Counted from the stretch's first letter, positions 1 to 7,310 are shown. The stretch: 13,003 nt of DNA from an uncultured Gemmatimonadota bacterium (GCA_946887155.1 CAMPKM010000042.1:1-13003), one strand, 5' to 3'. The notes: generated by a model from the sequence alone, not told the origin. Numbers and translations are program-made.

Positions 1-227
1 GCCCCGAAGACCAGGCACGCGACGTCCAGCCCCCGCGACCGGGGCGGTCGCAGGATCAGCGGGATGCCCGCCGCGGTAGCCAGCAGCAGCCCGGTGTACA
101 GGTGATGTACGTTATGCCCGGCGACGTTGAAGTCGCTGTCGGGCGACAGCCACATCGAGAACCGCATGGCGGCGAAGGTCGCCACCAGCGTGGCGAGAAT
201 GAGTTTCGCGCGTCGCCGGTCGCTCAC
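1..227 (-). CDS. Membrane protein of unknown family, N-terminal part only
   Basis: Partial gene; the C-terminal part lies beyond position 1. The chosen start is a GTG at 227-225, 40 nt after the stop of the upstream lipoprotein gene, with a modest GGGAG upstream. The 75 visible residues begin MSDRRRAKLILATLVATFAA, a positively charged N-terminus followed by a hydrophobic segment. Then comes a loop with the motif GHNVHHLYTG (about residues 39-48) and a second hydrophobic stretch GLLLATAAGIPLIL. This looks like a polytopic inner-membrane protein with a conserved-looking H-x-x-H-H cluster at a membrane edge, which could bind a metal or haem. I do not recognise the family. The short gap and shared direction suggest co-transcription with the lipoprotein gene. 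The reading frame is seen directly; membrane location and the His-cluster role are inference. Confidence 0.6.
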   Translation of the reverse strand, partial: MSDRRRAKLILATLVATFAAMRFSMWLSPDSDFNVAGHNVHHLYTGLLLATAAGIPLILRPPRSRGLDVACLVFG

Positions 228-267
228 GGCAACGGCACGCTCCCGGGCGCAGGACGCCCGCCGCAGA

Positions 268-714
268 TCACTCGAGCGAAACGCTGATTGGCGGCCCGAA
301 ATACCGCGATCCCGACAGCCGCGCCACCGCGCGAATGTGGTAGAAACCACCCGTCAGGCGCGCGCCGGCCTGGTTCTCGCCTCTCCAGGTGAATGTCTGG
401 ACCTTGTCGACACCCACCACCAGTTCCTCGGTGACGGCGCCGCCCGGACACTGGCCGTTGGTCCACACGATGGAGCCCTGTGTGTCGACGACGTCGATGT
501 ACAGCGTGCACCCCGGCGGTCCACTCAGCACGACTGGCTCGAAACCGACATTCCGTGCCGTGACCGTGATGGTCATCTCCTCACCCACCCCCAACTGCGC
601 GTCGCTGACACCCACGAACACGTTGATCACGGCGGAATCCGTCGGCTCGCCGAGCCTGCACGATCCCGCCACCAGCGCAATCGCCATCGCAGAAACAAGC
701 TGACGAAGTCTCAC
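268..714 (-). CDS. Lipoprotein with a BsuPI-like (intracellular proteinase inhibitor) beta-sandwich domain
   Basis: The 148-residue product starts at a GTG (714-712) preceded by GGAGGAG four bases away. A longer frame from 756 exists but would put this perfect Shine-Dalgarno inside the gene and add charged residues before the signal peptide. The N-terminus MRLRQLVSAMAIALVAGSC is a type II signal peptide with lipobox VAGS-C, lipidated Cys19. The mature part (about residues 29-145) has an alternating strand pattern: TVTARNVGFEPVVLSG, a hydrophobic VDVVDTQGSIVWTNG-type strand pair, an acidic and aromatic TFTWRGEN turn and GGFYHIRAVARL. This order (NxGxxPVxL, xxVxDxxGxxVW, FxWxGxxxxG, GxYxxxAxxRL) is that of the BsuPI family, whose founder inhibits a Bacillus intracellular protease. 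In an envelope lipoprotein the fold may simply bind ligands. Two cysteines in the domain could form a disulfide. Fold call moderate, function unknown. Confidence 0.75.
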   Translation of the reverse strand: MRLRQLVSAMAIALVAGSCRLGEPTDSAVINVFVGVSDAQLGVGEEMTITVTARNVGFEPVVLSGPPGCTLYIDVVDTQGSIVWTNGQCPGGAVTEELVVGVDKVQTFTWRGENQAGARLTGGFYHIRAVARLSGSRYFGPPISVSLE

Positions 715-718
715 GGAT

Positions 719-725
719 CTCCTCC
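719..725 (-). promoter_or_regulatory. Strong Shine-Dalgarno that fixes the lipoprotein start
   Basis: The minus strand reads GGAGGAG followed by ATCC and then GTG. The spacing is ideal (6 nt from the GGAGG core) and it supports the internal GTG at 714 over the ATG at 756 of the longer frame. Most other genes in the window have weak or absent Shine-Dalgarno sequences, so this one stands out. Confidence 0.7.
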
Positions 726-767
726 AGAACACCCGGTTCACTGCTGTTTTTGACACGGAAGGCGCTG

Positions 768-1289
768 CTACCCCCGATCTCGGCTTTCGATCGGTCGCGC
801 GCTCGCCAGTTCCGCCGGCGACACTGGCCCCACGCCCTTCGCATCCCCCGTCACGATGCGACGGTGAAAATCAATCTGGCCCACATGATACGCCAGATGC
901 GTGGCCAGATGACCGAGGAAATCACTGGTGGTCAGGCGTCGGTTCGCCACCGGCATCGGATACATCTCGTCCAGGACGGCGCTGTCCATCCGCTGCAGCG
1001 TCTCGCGAACACTGGCCTCGGCACTTTGGAGCTCCTCGATCAGCTCCGAGCGGGGGACGTTCCGCCGCTGGAACTCCGCGTCCCGGTCGCGAACGTACGA
1101 CGACCCGCCGAGCACCGCCCCGATGAAATGCTGCAGGTTCCCCGCCGCGTGCAACGCCAGGGTGCCACCGCTGTTGGGCAAACCCGGAGGCAACGCCCAC
1201 ACCTGGTCCTCCGTCTGATACGCATTCAGTTCGCGGACGATGGCGCGGAGTTCGCGTGCGAGCAGGTGGGACAGTTCGGTCGCGTTCAT
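768..1289 (-). CDS. DinB-family putative metal-dependent protein (DUF1572-like)
   Basis: 173 residues from the ATG at 1289-1287. The frame is open for 40 more codons upstream, but that extension runs through the inverted-repeat element and is rich in Arg, Cys and Ser, so the ATG before NATELSHLLARELRAIVREL is preferred. The protein is predicted all-helical. It carries the DinB-type metal triad: His54 in GNLQHFIG, and His131 and His135 in HLATHLAYHVGQID, the H-x3-H-x-GQI ending typical of DinB/DUF1572 proteins. DinB-fold proteins are small four-helix bundles, some acting as thiol-dependent transferases (bacillithiol or mycothiol S-transferases); the substrate cannot be told here. The gene lies 53 nt upstream of the lipoprotein gene in the same direction and may share its transcript. 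No clear Shine-Dalgarno; the leader contains CCCTAACG. Confidence 0.85.
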   Translation of the reverse strand: MNATELSHLLARELRAIVRELNAYQTEDQVWALPPGLPNSGGTLALHAAGNLQHFIGAVLGGSSYVRDRDAEFQRRNVPRSELIEELQSAEASVRETLQRMDSAVLDEMYPMPVANRRLTTSDFLGHLATHLAYHVGQIDFHRRIVTGDAKGVGPVSPAELASARPIESRDRG

Positions 1290-1330
1290 GATTGGTTCGT
1301 TAGGGTAAAAACGATCGAATCTGGTAGTGC

Positions 1331-1485
1331 AGGAACACGGAGAACGCTGGAGACGCGGGCTTACGCAGATGGAGCGCTCGGTGACGGGCGCAGGCCGGTA
1401 CTGTAACACGCAAGATCGCTCGCGCCCGTCACCGAGCGCTCAATCCGTGAAAACCCGCCTCACCCGCGTTGTCCGCGTTCAAGCT
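1331..1485. repeat. Palindromic intergenic element with a 20-bp perfect stem and decayed GCGGAT-type flanks
   Basis: Arms GAGCGCTCGGTGACGGGCGC at 1372-1391 and its exact reverse complement at 1422-1441 enclose a 30-nt loop. The outer 8 bases, GAGCGCTC, are themselves palindromic. Outside the stem the symmetry continues imperfectly: on the left, phrases such as AACACGGAGAACG and GCGGGCTTACGCAGATG; on the right, AATCCGTGAAAACCCGCC and CCGCGTTGTCCGCGTTCAA. These read like degenerate copies of a short ACGCGGAT/ATCCGCGT unit in opposite orientations. It lies between the nitrilase stop (1486) and the DinB start (1289). It could end nitrilase transcription, although there is no T-run on either side, or be a REP/MITE-like relic. 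The stem is seen directly; the repeat-family identity is inference. Confidence 0.75.
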
Positions 1486-2439
1486 CTACCTGCTCGTATC
1501 GTCGTTAGTGGAACGGGTTGATCGTCGCACAACGAGGTTAAGCAGATCGCCCCTGCTGTAGTGCCCACCCACATCGAGTGTCATGCTCTCCCGGCGCACA
1601 CGCTCCAGCTCCAGGTCCGCGATAATGACTCCGGGGCGATCCCACAGCGGAGGCGTGACATAACTGGCGTCAGGCCCGATGATCGCGCTGCCACCGCGCA
1701 GCACGAGCAAAAGTTCCGTCGCCAGCCGCGATTGGTCCACCTCCAGTTCAGGCGGTAGCGACGTCGATCGCATCACCGAGCCAGCGGCGAGCACGAAACA
1801 TCGCCCCTCGAACGCGTAGTGGCGGCTGGCAATCTGGTGTCGCTCGTGGACGGTCGGCCACACCGCCACGTGGATGTCTTCACCCGAGTCGTGCAGGGCC
1901 TGGCGCGCCAGTGGCATCCAGTGCTCCCAACACACCAGTCCCCCCACGCGACCCGCGGGCGTGTCGACCGCCTGCAAGCCGTCGGCATCCCCGTTTCCCC
2001 ACACCAGCCGCTCTGTGTAGGTGGGAATCAGCTTCCGGTGATGGTTGAGCAACTGCCCATCCGGGCCGATTACCAGCAGTGCGTTGTAGAGGGTGCCGCG
2101 TCCCGGACCGCTGGCTACCCGTTCGCTCGTCCCCACGACCAGCGTGACCCCGTGCCGGCGCGCGATGTCGCGCAGGAAGCCGCCGCTCTCCCCCGCGACG
2201 TCCACGCTCGACGCCGCATACCGCGCGTACACCGCTTTAACCGGCTCGTGATCCCATAAGGCGACGTCGCGACAGACGTCGAGCCAGGCCGGATAGCCGG
2301 GAAGCCACGTCTCGGGGAAGACGACCAGCGACGCCCCGCCGCGGGCCGCCTCGCGCGTCAGGGCATCGGTGCGCTGCAGCCCTTCGTCGAGCGACGGAGC
2401 GGGCTCGGACTGCACGATCGCCACGCGCGTGACTGCCAT
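1486..2439 (-). CDS. Nitrilase (carbon-nitrogen hydrolase superfamily, branch 1)
   Basis: 317 residues, a normal length for the family. The catalytic triad is visible: Glu43 in VVFPETWLPGYP, Lys136 in NHHRKLIPTYTERLVWGNGD and nucleophile Cys170 in GGLVCWEHWMPLARQAL. The CWEHxxPLAR motif and the later ASRHYAFEGRCFVLAAGSV are hallmarks of true nitrilases (R-CN to carboxylate plus ammonia) rather than amidases or N-carbamoylases. These enzymes act in the cytoplasm and assemble into spirals or filaments; the natural nitrile is unknown. The ATG is 6 nt after the stop of the M3 peptidase gene, with GAGGCGG just before it, so the two are almost certainly translated from one mRNA. Nearby nitrilases in other bacteria often belong to the Nit1-type cluster (radical SAM, acetyltransferase, AIR synthase partners); none of those partners is present. 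A cyanide hydratase-like activity cannot be excluded. Confidence 0.93.
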   Translation of the reverse strand: MAVTRVAIVQSEPAPSLDEGLQRTDALTREAARGGASLVVFPETWLPGYPAWLDVCRDVALWDHEPVKAVYARYAASSVDVAGESGGFLRDIARRHGVTLVVGTSERVASGPGRGTLYNALLVIGPDGQLLNHHRKLIPTYTERLVWGNGDADGLQAVDTPAGRVGGLVCWEHWMPLARQALHDSGEDIHVAVWPTVHERHQIASRHYAFEGRCFVLAAGSVMRSTSLPPELEVDQSRLATELLLVLRGGSAIIGPDASYVTPPLWDRPGVIIADLELERVRRESMTLDVGGHYSRGDLLNLVVRRSTRSTNDDTSR

Positions 2440-2445
2440 GCCGCC

Positions 2446-4140
2446 TCAGGACGTGGCGCGCAGCATCTGCAGCTCGGTTTCGACGTCGGCGACCAGCTCG
2501 CCCATGTCCTTCTCGTTGAACACGAGCCTCGCCCCCGCCGTCCGGTACATCTCCGGCAGCGTCACCGTCGCGCCTAACGCGAGCGCCTCCCGGTAGCGGC
2601 GGACCGTGCCCGCCGGGTCGGTCCGGCTCGCCCGCCAGAGTTGCAGGGCCCCCAGCTGCGCGATCCCGTACTCGATGTAGTAGAACGGGTACTCGAAGAT
2701 GTGGAGCTGCCGGTACCACCGCGACACGCGCTCCCGTTCCAGTCCGCTCCAGTCGACCCCCCGCTCGAAGCGGGTACGGATGTCCAGCCAAGCCGCGTCC
2801 CGTGCCGCCGCATCGGCACCCTGGCCGCTGGTATAGATCCACGCCTGGAACGCATCGACGCTCGCGATATGCGCCAGCGTGACGAGGACGTCCTCGAGAT
2901 GTTCCGCCCGCGCCGTGCGCGCCTCGTCAGGCGGGTAATAGCCCGTCGGCAATTCGAGGTACGGTCCCGCCAGCAGTTCCATGCTCATCGACGCCAGTTC
3001 GGCGGCTTCGTGCGTGATGTTCCGCTGCCACACGTATGGCTGCCGGTGCATCGCAAAGTCATGGAACGAATGACCCGCCTCGTGCACGAGCGTACTGACG
3101 TCGTCCGGCACACCGACCGCGTTCATGAAGATGAACGGCATGCCGCGCCAGGAAAGCTTGGTGCAGTATCCGCCCGGCGCTTTCCCCGGCCGGCTGTCGA
3201 GGTCGAGCAGGCCCTGGTCGGCCATGCTGCCAAACTGCGCGCCAAGTTCGGGGTCGAGCTGCTCGAAGACGCGCCGCGCTGGACCGACGAGGCCCGCAAT
3301 GTCCGAAAACGGCTTCAGCGGACGCGTGCCCTGGAGCTCGATCTGCGTGTCCCACGGCCTTACCGCGTCGAGCCCGAGCTGCCGGCGCCGATGCTCCATC
3401 ACGCGCTCGACCGCCGGAGCGACTGTCGCCTCGACCGCCCGGTGAAAGGAGGCGCAATCATCAGGCGTGTAATCGAACCGGTGCTTGGACCGGAACGCGT
3501 ATGCCTGAAAGTCCGCACAGCCCGCATTGCGCGCGACCTGCTGGCGCTTGGCATACATCTCGTCGAACAGCTTCGCCATCTCATCGCGATGGGCCAGATA
3601 GGCACCAGCACCTAGACGGAACGCTTTTTCCCGCACCGTGCGATCCCGGTCCTTGAGGAACGGCTGCAACTGGGGAACGGTCTTGGTCTCTCCGTTCCAG
3701 TCCACCGTCAGGCCACCGGTGATCTTCTGGTATGCCGCGACATGCGTCTCGAGCGCCGAAAAGATCGGCACGTTCTCTTCGCGGAAGATCTCGATGTCGG
3801 AACGGAACCCGCGCAGCGTGACCTCGAGTCCCGGTTCGGAAAAACCCGATTCCACGAGCCGATTCGCCAGCCGCACCTGCATCTCGCTCGCCTTCGGAAA
3901 AATCTCCGATGACCAACGCAGGTTTGCCGCCTCCTTGGCTGGGTCCGACGTGTCGCATGTATATGCGATCATGGCCAGTGTCCCGGCTTCCTCCACGATC
4001 TCTTCCAGCTTCGACCATTCGAGCAACCACGCCCTGGGATCATCCAGGGGCGCGGTCCCGAGCGCGTTGTACAGCGGCTCGAGGTCTGGCCAGGTCGCTT
4101 CGGCGATGGCCTGCGGTGAATCAGGTAGGGAAACGATCAC
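2446..4140 (-). CDS. M3-family oligoendopeptidase (PepF-like / 'M3 not PepF' type)
   Basis: 564 residues, starting at GTG 4140-4138; the in-frame stop upstream leaves no ATG, GTG or TTG alternative. The zinc site is the HExxH of LVHEAGHSFHDFAM (His353, Glu354, His357) with the third ligand probably Glu381 in THEAAELASMSMELL, 24 residues on, as in M3 peptidases. The preceding GGYCTKLSWRGMPFIFMN strand and the C-terminal helices with RERVSRWYRQLHIFEYPFYYIEYGIAQLGAL are typical of the oligopeptidase substrate channel. No signal peptide, so cytoplasmic; expected to cut short peptides. Length and the SMSMELL motif fit the shorter M3 branch better than canonical PepF (about 600 residues). The nitrilase gene follows after 6 nt. 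A 122-nt gap separates it from the PAS gene upstream, so its promoter may lie at 4141-4262. Confidence 0.93.
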   Translation of the reverse strand: MIVSLPDSPQAIAEATWPDLEPLYNALGTAPLDDPRAWLLEWSKLEEIVEEAGTLAMIAYTCDTSDPAKEAANLRWSSEIFPKASEMQVRLANRLVESGFSEPGLEVTLRGFRSDIEIFREENVPIFSALETHVAAYQKITGGLTVDWNGETKTVPQLQPFLKDRDRTVREKAFRLGAGAYLAHRDEMAKLFDEMYAKRQQVARNAGCADFQAYAFRSKHRFDYTPDDCASFHRAVEATVAPAVERVMEHRRRQLGLDAVRPWDTQIELQGTRPLKPFSDIAGLVGPARRVFEQLDPELGAQFGSMADQGLLDLDSRPGKAPGGYCTKLSWRGMPFIFMNAVGVPDDVSTLVHEAGHSFHDFAMHRQPYVWQRNITHEAAELASMSMELLAGPYLELPTGYYPPDEARTARAEHLEDVLVTLAHIASVDAFQAWIYTSGQGADAAARDAAWLDIRTRFERGVDWSGLERERVSRWYRQLHIFEYPFYYIEYGIAQLGALQLWRASRTDPAGTVRRYREALALGATVTLPEMYRTAGARLVFNEKDMGELVADVETELQMLRATS

Positions 4141-4262
4141 GGATCTTGGTTCGAAGGAGTCCGGAACTCGCGCCGCGAGCTAGAGCTCATCGTTGGCGGC
4201 ATACGCCAGCCCCAGCGATCAGCTCGCGATCGAGCAATCAGCTCTCGGCCAGAACCACCAAC

Positions 4263-5171
4263 CTACCTCGTGCCCCGTTTGACTTCATCCCCGCTGCCGG
4301 CGTCGGGCCCACCTTTGGTCGCGTCCGCGTCCAGCGGATCAGCTTCGTTCAATCCCTCACCGGCAGGCATGCCCTGCAGGTGCCCACGCAATCGCGCCAG
4401 CGCGCGCGGAATTTCCTCGAGCAGCGCTGGAACGCCAACGGCGGTCACCGCGGAGCGTGCATCGTGCGCAACGCCGGCGATGGACTCGGCCAAAGGGTCA
4501 TCCGCCCCCAGCGCCGGCAACAATCGCTCGTACTGTCGAAGCACATGATCGAGGTCGCGAAATCCTTCGCTCAACACGCGTAACTCGTCGCGAACGGCGG
4601 AAAGGCGCTCGCCCGGCGTTCCAGCCGCCTCGAACGCACGTACGCCGTAAAGAAGGTCGCGAACTTCCTGCTCGATGTTGCGGTCCTGTGCCACCTCGCG
4701 GAACGATTCTGCGTAGGCAACGATGCGCGCCCGAGCGTCGCGAATCGCGATCACGCGCGCCTGGCAGAGCTTCATCCCGCCGTCCGGCTGGCGAGCCCAC
4801 CCTTCGCCGACCCACACCGCGTGTTCCGATGCGGCCCGGTACGGATCAGCCTGATCGAGCCCATCGAAACGACGCAGGCTGGTCGCGAACTGGTCTTCGA
4901 CTTCACCGCGATGCCGGTTGAACAGCCTCAACGCGGAACTGTTGCAATCCCGGATGCGTGCGTTCGCATCGGTGATAAGCACGGCTTCGGCCAGTGAATC
5001 GAGCGCGGCCGCTCGGGTTATCGCGCGATCGTCGGGCGCGGGAACTGAATCCTTTGCTTCCTTCCGCCCTTGCGACTCGGCCGGCCTTCGCTTGCCGAGC
5101 GTCCATCCCAGCCCGGCACCGACCACTGCAGCCGCCGCGATGGCAATCAGAACGAGGGCAGAATCAGGCAT
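4263..5171 (-). CDS. Membrane-anchored PAS-domain protein with a degenerate histidine-kinase dimerisation region
   Basis: 302 residues from ATG 5171. Residues 5-25 (ALVLIAIAAAAVVGAGLGWTL) form one membrane helix. Residues about 51-160 resemble a PAS domain: DSLAEAVLITDANARIRDCN, SALRLFNRHRGE, then a strand-rich part ending ARARIVAYAESFREV. Residues about 173-263 form a helical hairpin whose wording (ELRVLSEGFRDLDHVLRQYERLLPALG ... PALLEEIPRALARLRGHLQG) matches the dimerisation and phosphotransfer region of kinases that carry AHEINTPIQYV ... FRDLxxLLxxYRxLL ... EEIPRALxxSLEG. In the place of the phosphorylated His is LYGVRAFEAAGTPGERLSAV, with no histidine. No ATPase domain follows; the tail is acidic and low in complexity. 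It is probably a sensor or scaffold derived from a kinase. Membrane helix and PAS: good; kinase ancestry: inference. No neighbouring response regulator. Confidence 0.75.
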   Translation of the reverse strand: MPDSALVLIAIAAAAVVGAGLGWTLGKRRPAESQGRKEAKDSVPAPDDRAITRAAALDSLAEAVLITDANARIRDCNSSALRLFNRHRGEVEDQFATSLRRFDGLDQADPYRAASEHAVWVGEGWARQPDGGMKLCQARVIAIRDARARIVAYAESFREVAQDRNIEQEVRDLLYGVRAFEAAGTPGERLSAVRDELRVLSEGFRDLDHVLRQYERLLPALGADDPLAESIAGVAHDARSAVTAVGVPALLEEIPRALARLRGHLQGMPAGEGLNEADPLDADATKGGPDAGSGDEVKRGTR

Positions 5172-5190
5172 TCAGTCTGTGAGGCGCAGG

Positions 5191-5220
5191 GATTGCAGCC
5201 GTTTCTTACGCACTGCAATC
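5191..5220. other. Hairpin between namZ-like and PAS genes
   Basis: GATTGCAG (5191-5198) and CTGCAATC (5213-5220) form an 8-bp perfect stem with a 14-nt loop, about 20 nt upstream of the PAS gene start on the minus strand. It follows the namZ stop (5288) by about 70 nt. It lacks a T-run, so it is a weak terminator candidate; it could equally be a leader structure of the PAS gene. The rest of 5172-5287 shows nothing further that I can name. Confidence 0.35.
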
Positions 5221-5287
5221 AAACGAACGTCTAACCAGTTTTGGTAACCGGGTTCAACAATAACGCGACACACCCGCGATTGCTGGC

Positions 5288-6544
5288 TCAGCGGCCCGGG
5301 TAAATGAGGAAGGGCGCAACCTTGGCCTGAAAGTCTCGCGATTCCTGTTCGAGCGATGGTATCAGCGATGCTATCGCGTCGAGTTCCACCGCATCGCGGT
5401 ACCGCGTCGACCCGGCCAGTCGATCGATGTGCGCGACGCGCCACTGGAATTCGCCTTTGTGCCGGCTGTAGATGGCACGCAGCATCGCCAGGCCAACACG
5501 ATACGGCTGCACGGCTTCCCGATCGGACACAACCACCGCGATCATCGGAATGCGCTGGCCGCCCCACTTCTGCCCGGCCTCGACGGTCACCCTGGTTGAA
5601 TCGAAAACCACGCCGGGGATGCGTTGCGAGTTCAGTTCGCGGGCAATCGCCCCGGCATCATGGAGCCAGCCGGCGCCGACGAGCTGAAACGGAATCGACG
5701 TCCCGCGTCCCTCGCTCAGGTTTGTTCCTTCGAAGAGCACCGTCCCGGTGTACAGCAGGGCCGCGTCAGGCGATCGGATGTTGGGCGAAGGATTCTGCCA
5801 CGGAAGTCTGGTCTGCTCCCACCACATGTTGCGCCGGTATCCCGACATGGGAACGACCTTGATGTTCGCCTTGACCAACCCCGTGCCCACGAGGTAGCGC
5901 AGCAGTTCCCCCGGCGTCAGGCCGTAGCGGAGCGCAACCGGGAACTGCCCGACGAAGGAACGGAAGGCAGGATCGAGAACGCCGCCTTCGATCACGTCGC
6001 TGCGAACGGCGTTAGGCCTGTCGAGGACGATGAACGTACGACCGAGCGCGGACACGGCCTCGGCTGACAGTGCCATCGTCCACTGGTAGGTGTAGGTCCG
6101 CGAACCGACATCCTGTATGTCATAGAGGACGACGTCCACGTCCTTCAGCATCTCTGCGGTCGGCACCCGGTGCTCGCCGTAGAGCGAGTGGATGGTCACA
6201 CCTGTGGATGAGTCCACCATGGTGGAGATGCGCTCGCCGGCCTCCGCCTGTCCTCGAATGCCGTGTTCGGGCGCAAACAACGCCGTCAGGCGAACATTCG
6301 GCGCCCGGTGAATGAGGTCGATCGTGCTTCGCCCGTCAGGTGTCTTGCCGGAATGATTGGTGATCAGGCCAACACGCTTGCCGCTGATCAGGTGGATCGA
6401 GTCGCTGAGCAGCACCTCGACGCCCAGCCGGACCCGTCCCTGCGCTTCGATATCCGTCGTCGGGAACGCGAAACCAGCGACTGCAACCAACGTCAGGACA
6501 AGGCGAGAAGTCCTCACCACGGTCACCCTCGAGAGAAAGGACAT
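5288..6544 (-). CDS. Secreted DUF1343 / NamZ-type exo-beta-N-acetylmuramidase
   Basis: 418 residues. An N-terminal signal peptide (VVRTSRLVLTLVAVAGFAF, cleavage probably near TDIEAQG) sends it to the periplasm. The DUF1343 signature set is complete: KRVGLITNHSGKTPDG (56-71), LFAPEHGIRGQAEAGE (89-104), SLYGEHRVPT, VDVVLYDIQDVGSRTYTYQ (136-154), FIVLDRPNAV (171-180), LTPGELLRYLV and LFEGTNLSEGRGTSIPFQLVGAGW. Characterised members (B. subtilis NamZ/YbbC and Bacteroides homologues, family GH171) release MurNAc from the non-reducing ends of peptidoglycan fragments for recycling; Glu93 in PEHG is the likely catalytic acid by analogy. The ATG at 6544 has no Shine-Dalgarno; GTG at 6520, six bases after GAGG, is an attractive alternative that still leaves the signal peptide. 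It is divergent from mtgA across 82 bp. No MurQ, NagZ or sugar transporter gene is nearby. Confidence 0.92.
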   Translation of the reverse strand: MSFLSRVTVVRTSRLVLTLVAVAGFAFPTTDIEAQGRVRLGVEVLLSDSIHLISGKRVGLITNHSGKTPDGRSTIDLIHRAPNVRLTALFAPEHGIRGQAEAGERISTMVDSSTGVTIHSLYGEHRVPTAEMLKDVDVVLYDIQDVGSRTYTYQWTMALSAEAVSALGRTFIVLDRPNAVRSDVIEGGVLDPAFRSFVGQFPVALRYGLTPGELLRYLVGTGLVKANIKVVPMSGYRRNMWWEQTRLPWQNPSPNIRSPDAALLYTGTVLFEGTNLSEGRGTSIPFQLVGAGWLHDAGAIARELNSQRIPGVVFDSTRVTVEAGQKWGGQRIPMIAVVVSDREAVQPYRVGLAMLRAIYSRHKGEFQWRVAHIDRLAGSTRYRDAVELDAIASLIPSLEQESRDFQAKVAPFLIYPGR

Positions 6545-6626
6545 GGGATCATAAACCGGCCGCTAAACTACCAGCGAAGCATTCCCTGAATTCACCTCTG
6601 AATCTCGGCCACCCCATCTTGTCGTA

Positions 6627-7310
6627 ATGCAACGCCTTCGGCGCGTGTTGCTTGTCACCACGATCGTGGTCCTCGTCGTCCCGATCGCGCTGATCCTGCC
6701 CCTCAACTTCATGCAGCCGCCTACGACGGCGATGATGCTGGTGCGAGGGATTCAGCGCTTCGCCGCCGGCACCGAACCCGCCTACCCGCGCCGAAGCGTG
6801 GTTCCATCGTCCCGGATCTCGCCGCACCTGCGGCGTGCCGTGCTGGCCGCCGAAGACGACCGCTTTTACCTGCACTACGGGTTCGACTTCGAGGAGATCG
6901 GAAACGCGATCGAGCGCGCTCGGCGCGGCGGCCGGCTGCGTGGTGCTTCGACGATAACGCAGCAGGTCGCGAAGAACCTGTTTCTCTGGGAAGGACAGTC
7001 GTACGTGCGGAAAGGCGCGGAAGCGTACCTCACGCTGATCCTCGAGCTCTGTCTCTCCAAGGACCGGATACTCGACCTGTACCTGAACCTGGCCGAATGG
7101 GGCGACGGGGTGTTCGGGGCCGAGCTGGCGGCGCGGAAACACTTCCGGAAATCGGCCCGGAACCTGTCGCGCGAGGAAGCGGCCCGCCTGGCGGCGATCC
7201 TGCCTGCGCCGCGCCGCTGGCCCGCGTATGGATCCGTTGCAACCCGGCGCGCGCAGGTCATCCTCGAGCGAAGGGCCTTCGCCGCGCCCCGCGAGGGTGG
7301 CAGTCGCTAG
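6627..7310 (+). CDS. mtgA: Monofunctional biosynthetic peptidoglycan transglycosylase
   Basis: 227 residues, the usual length for MtgA. Residues 7-28 (VLLVTTIVVLVVPIALILPLNF) are a single N-terminal membrane anchor with the GT51 domain outside. The donor-site motif AVLAAEDDRFYLHYGFDFEEI contains catalytic Glu76 and His83. RGASTITQQVAKNLFLW (105-121) is the nearly invariant GASTIxQQxxKNLxL motif. LILELCLSKDRILDLYLNLAEWGDGVFGAELAARKHF carries the second conserved acidic residue Glu140 and the NxxxxGxxxxGxxxAAxxYF-like stretch (with His for the usual Tyr). Reaction: polymerisation of lipid II into glycan strands, with no transpeptidase domain. The start ATG lacks a clear Shine-Dalgarno. The gene is divergent from the NamZ-type muramidase and converges on the UbiB gene, from which a hairpin at 7311-7333 separates it. 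Confidence 0.94.
   Translation: MQRLRRVLLVTTIVVLVVPIALILPLNFMQPPTTAMMLVRGIQRFAAGTEPAYPRRSVVPSSRISPHLRRAVLAAEDDRFYLHYGFDFEEIGNAIERARRGGRLRGASTITQQVAKNLFLWEGQSYVRKGAEAYLTLILELCLSKDRILDLYLNLAEWGDGVFGAELAARKHFRKSARNLSREEAARLAAILPAPRRWPAYGSVATRRAQVILERRAFAAPREGGSR

Noticed and set aside
715..756. Longer N-terminus for the BsuPI-like lipoprotein (ATG at 756)
   Set aside because: It adds 14 residues before a normal lipoprotein signal and would place the GGAGGAG ribosome site inside the gene.
1290..1409. Forty-codon N-terminal extension of the DinB-fold protein
   Set aside because: The extension is coded by the palindromic element and repeat-like sequence and has no similarity to DinB N-termini, which begin near the chosen ATG.
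2641..3615. Long plus-strand open frame opposite the M3 peptidase gene
   Set aside because: It is antisense to a gene with an intact HExxH zinc site; the translated text is Arg- and Pro-rich with no motif, as expected of a GC-rich shadow frame.
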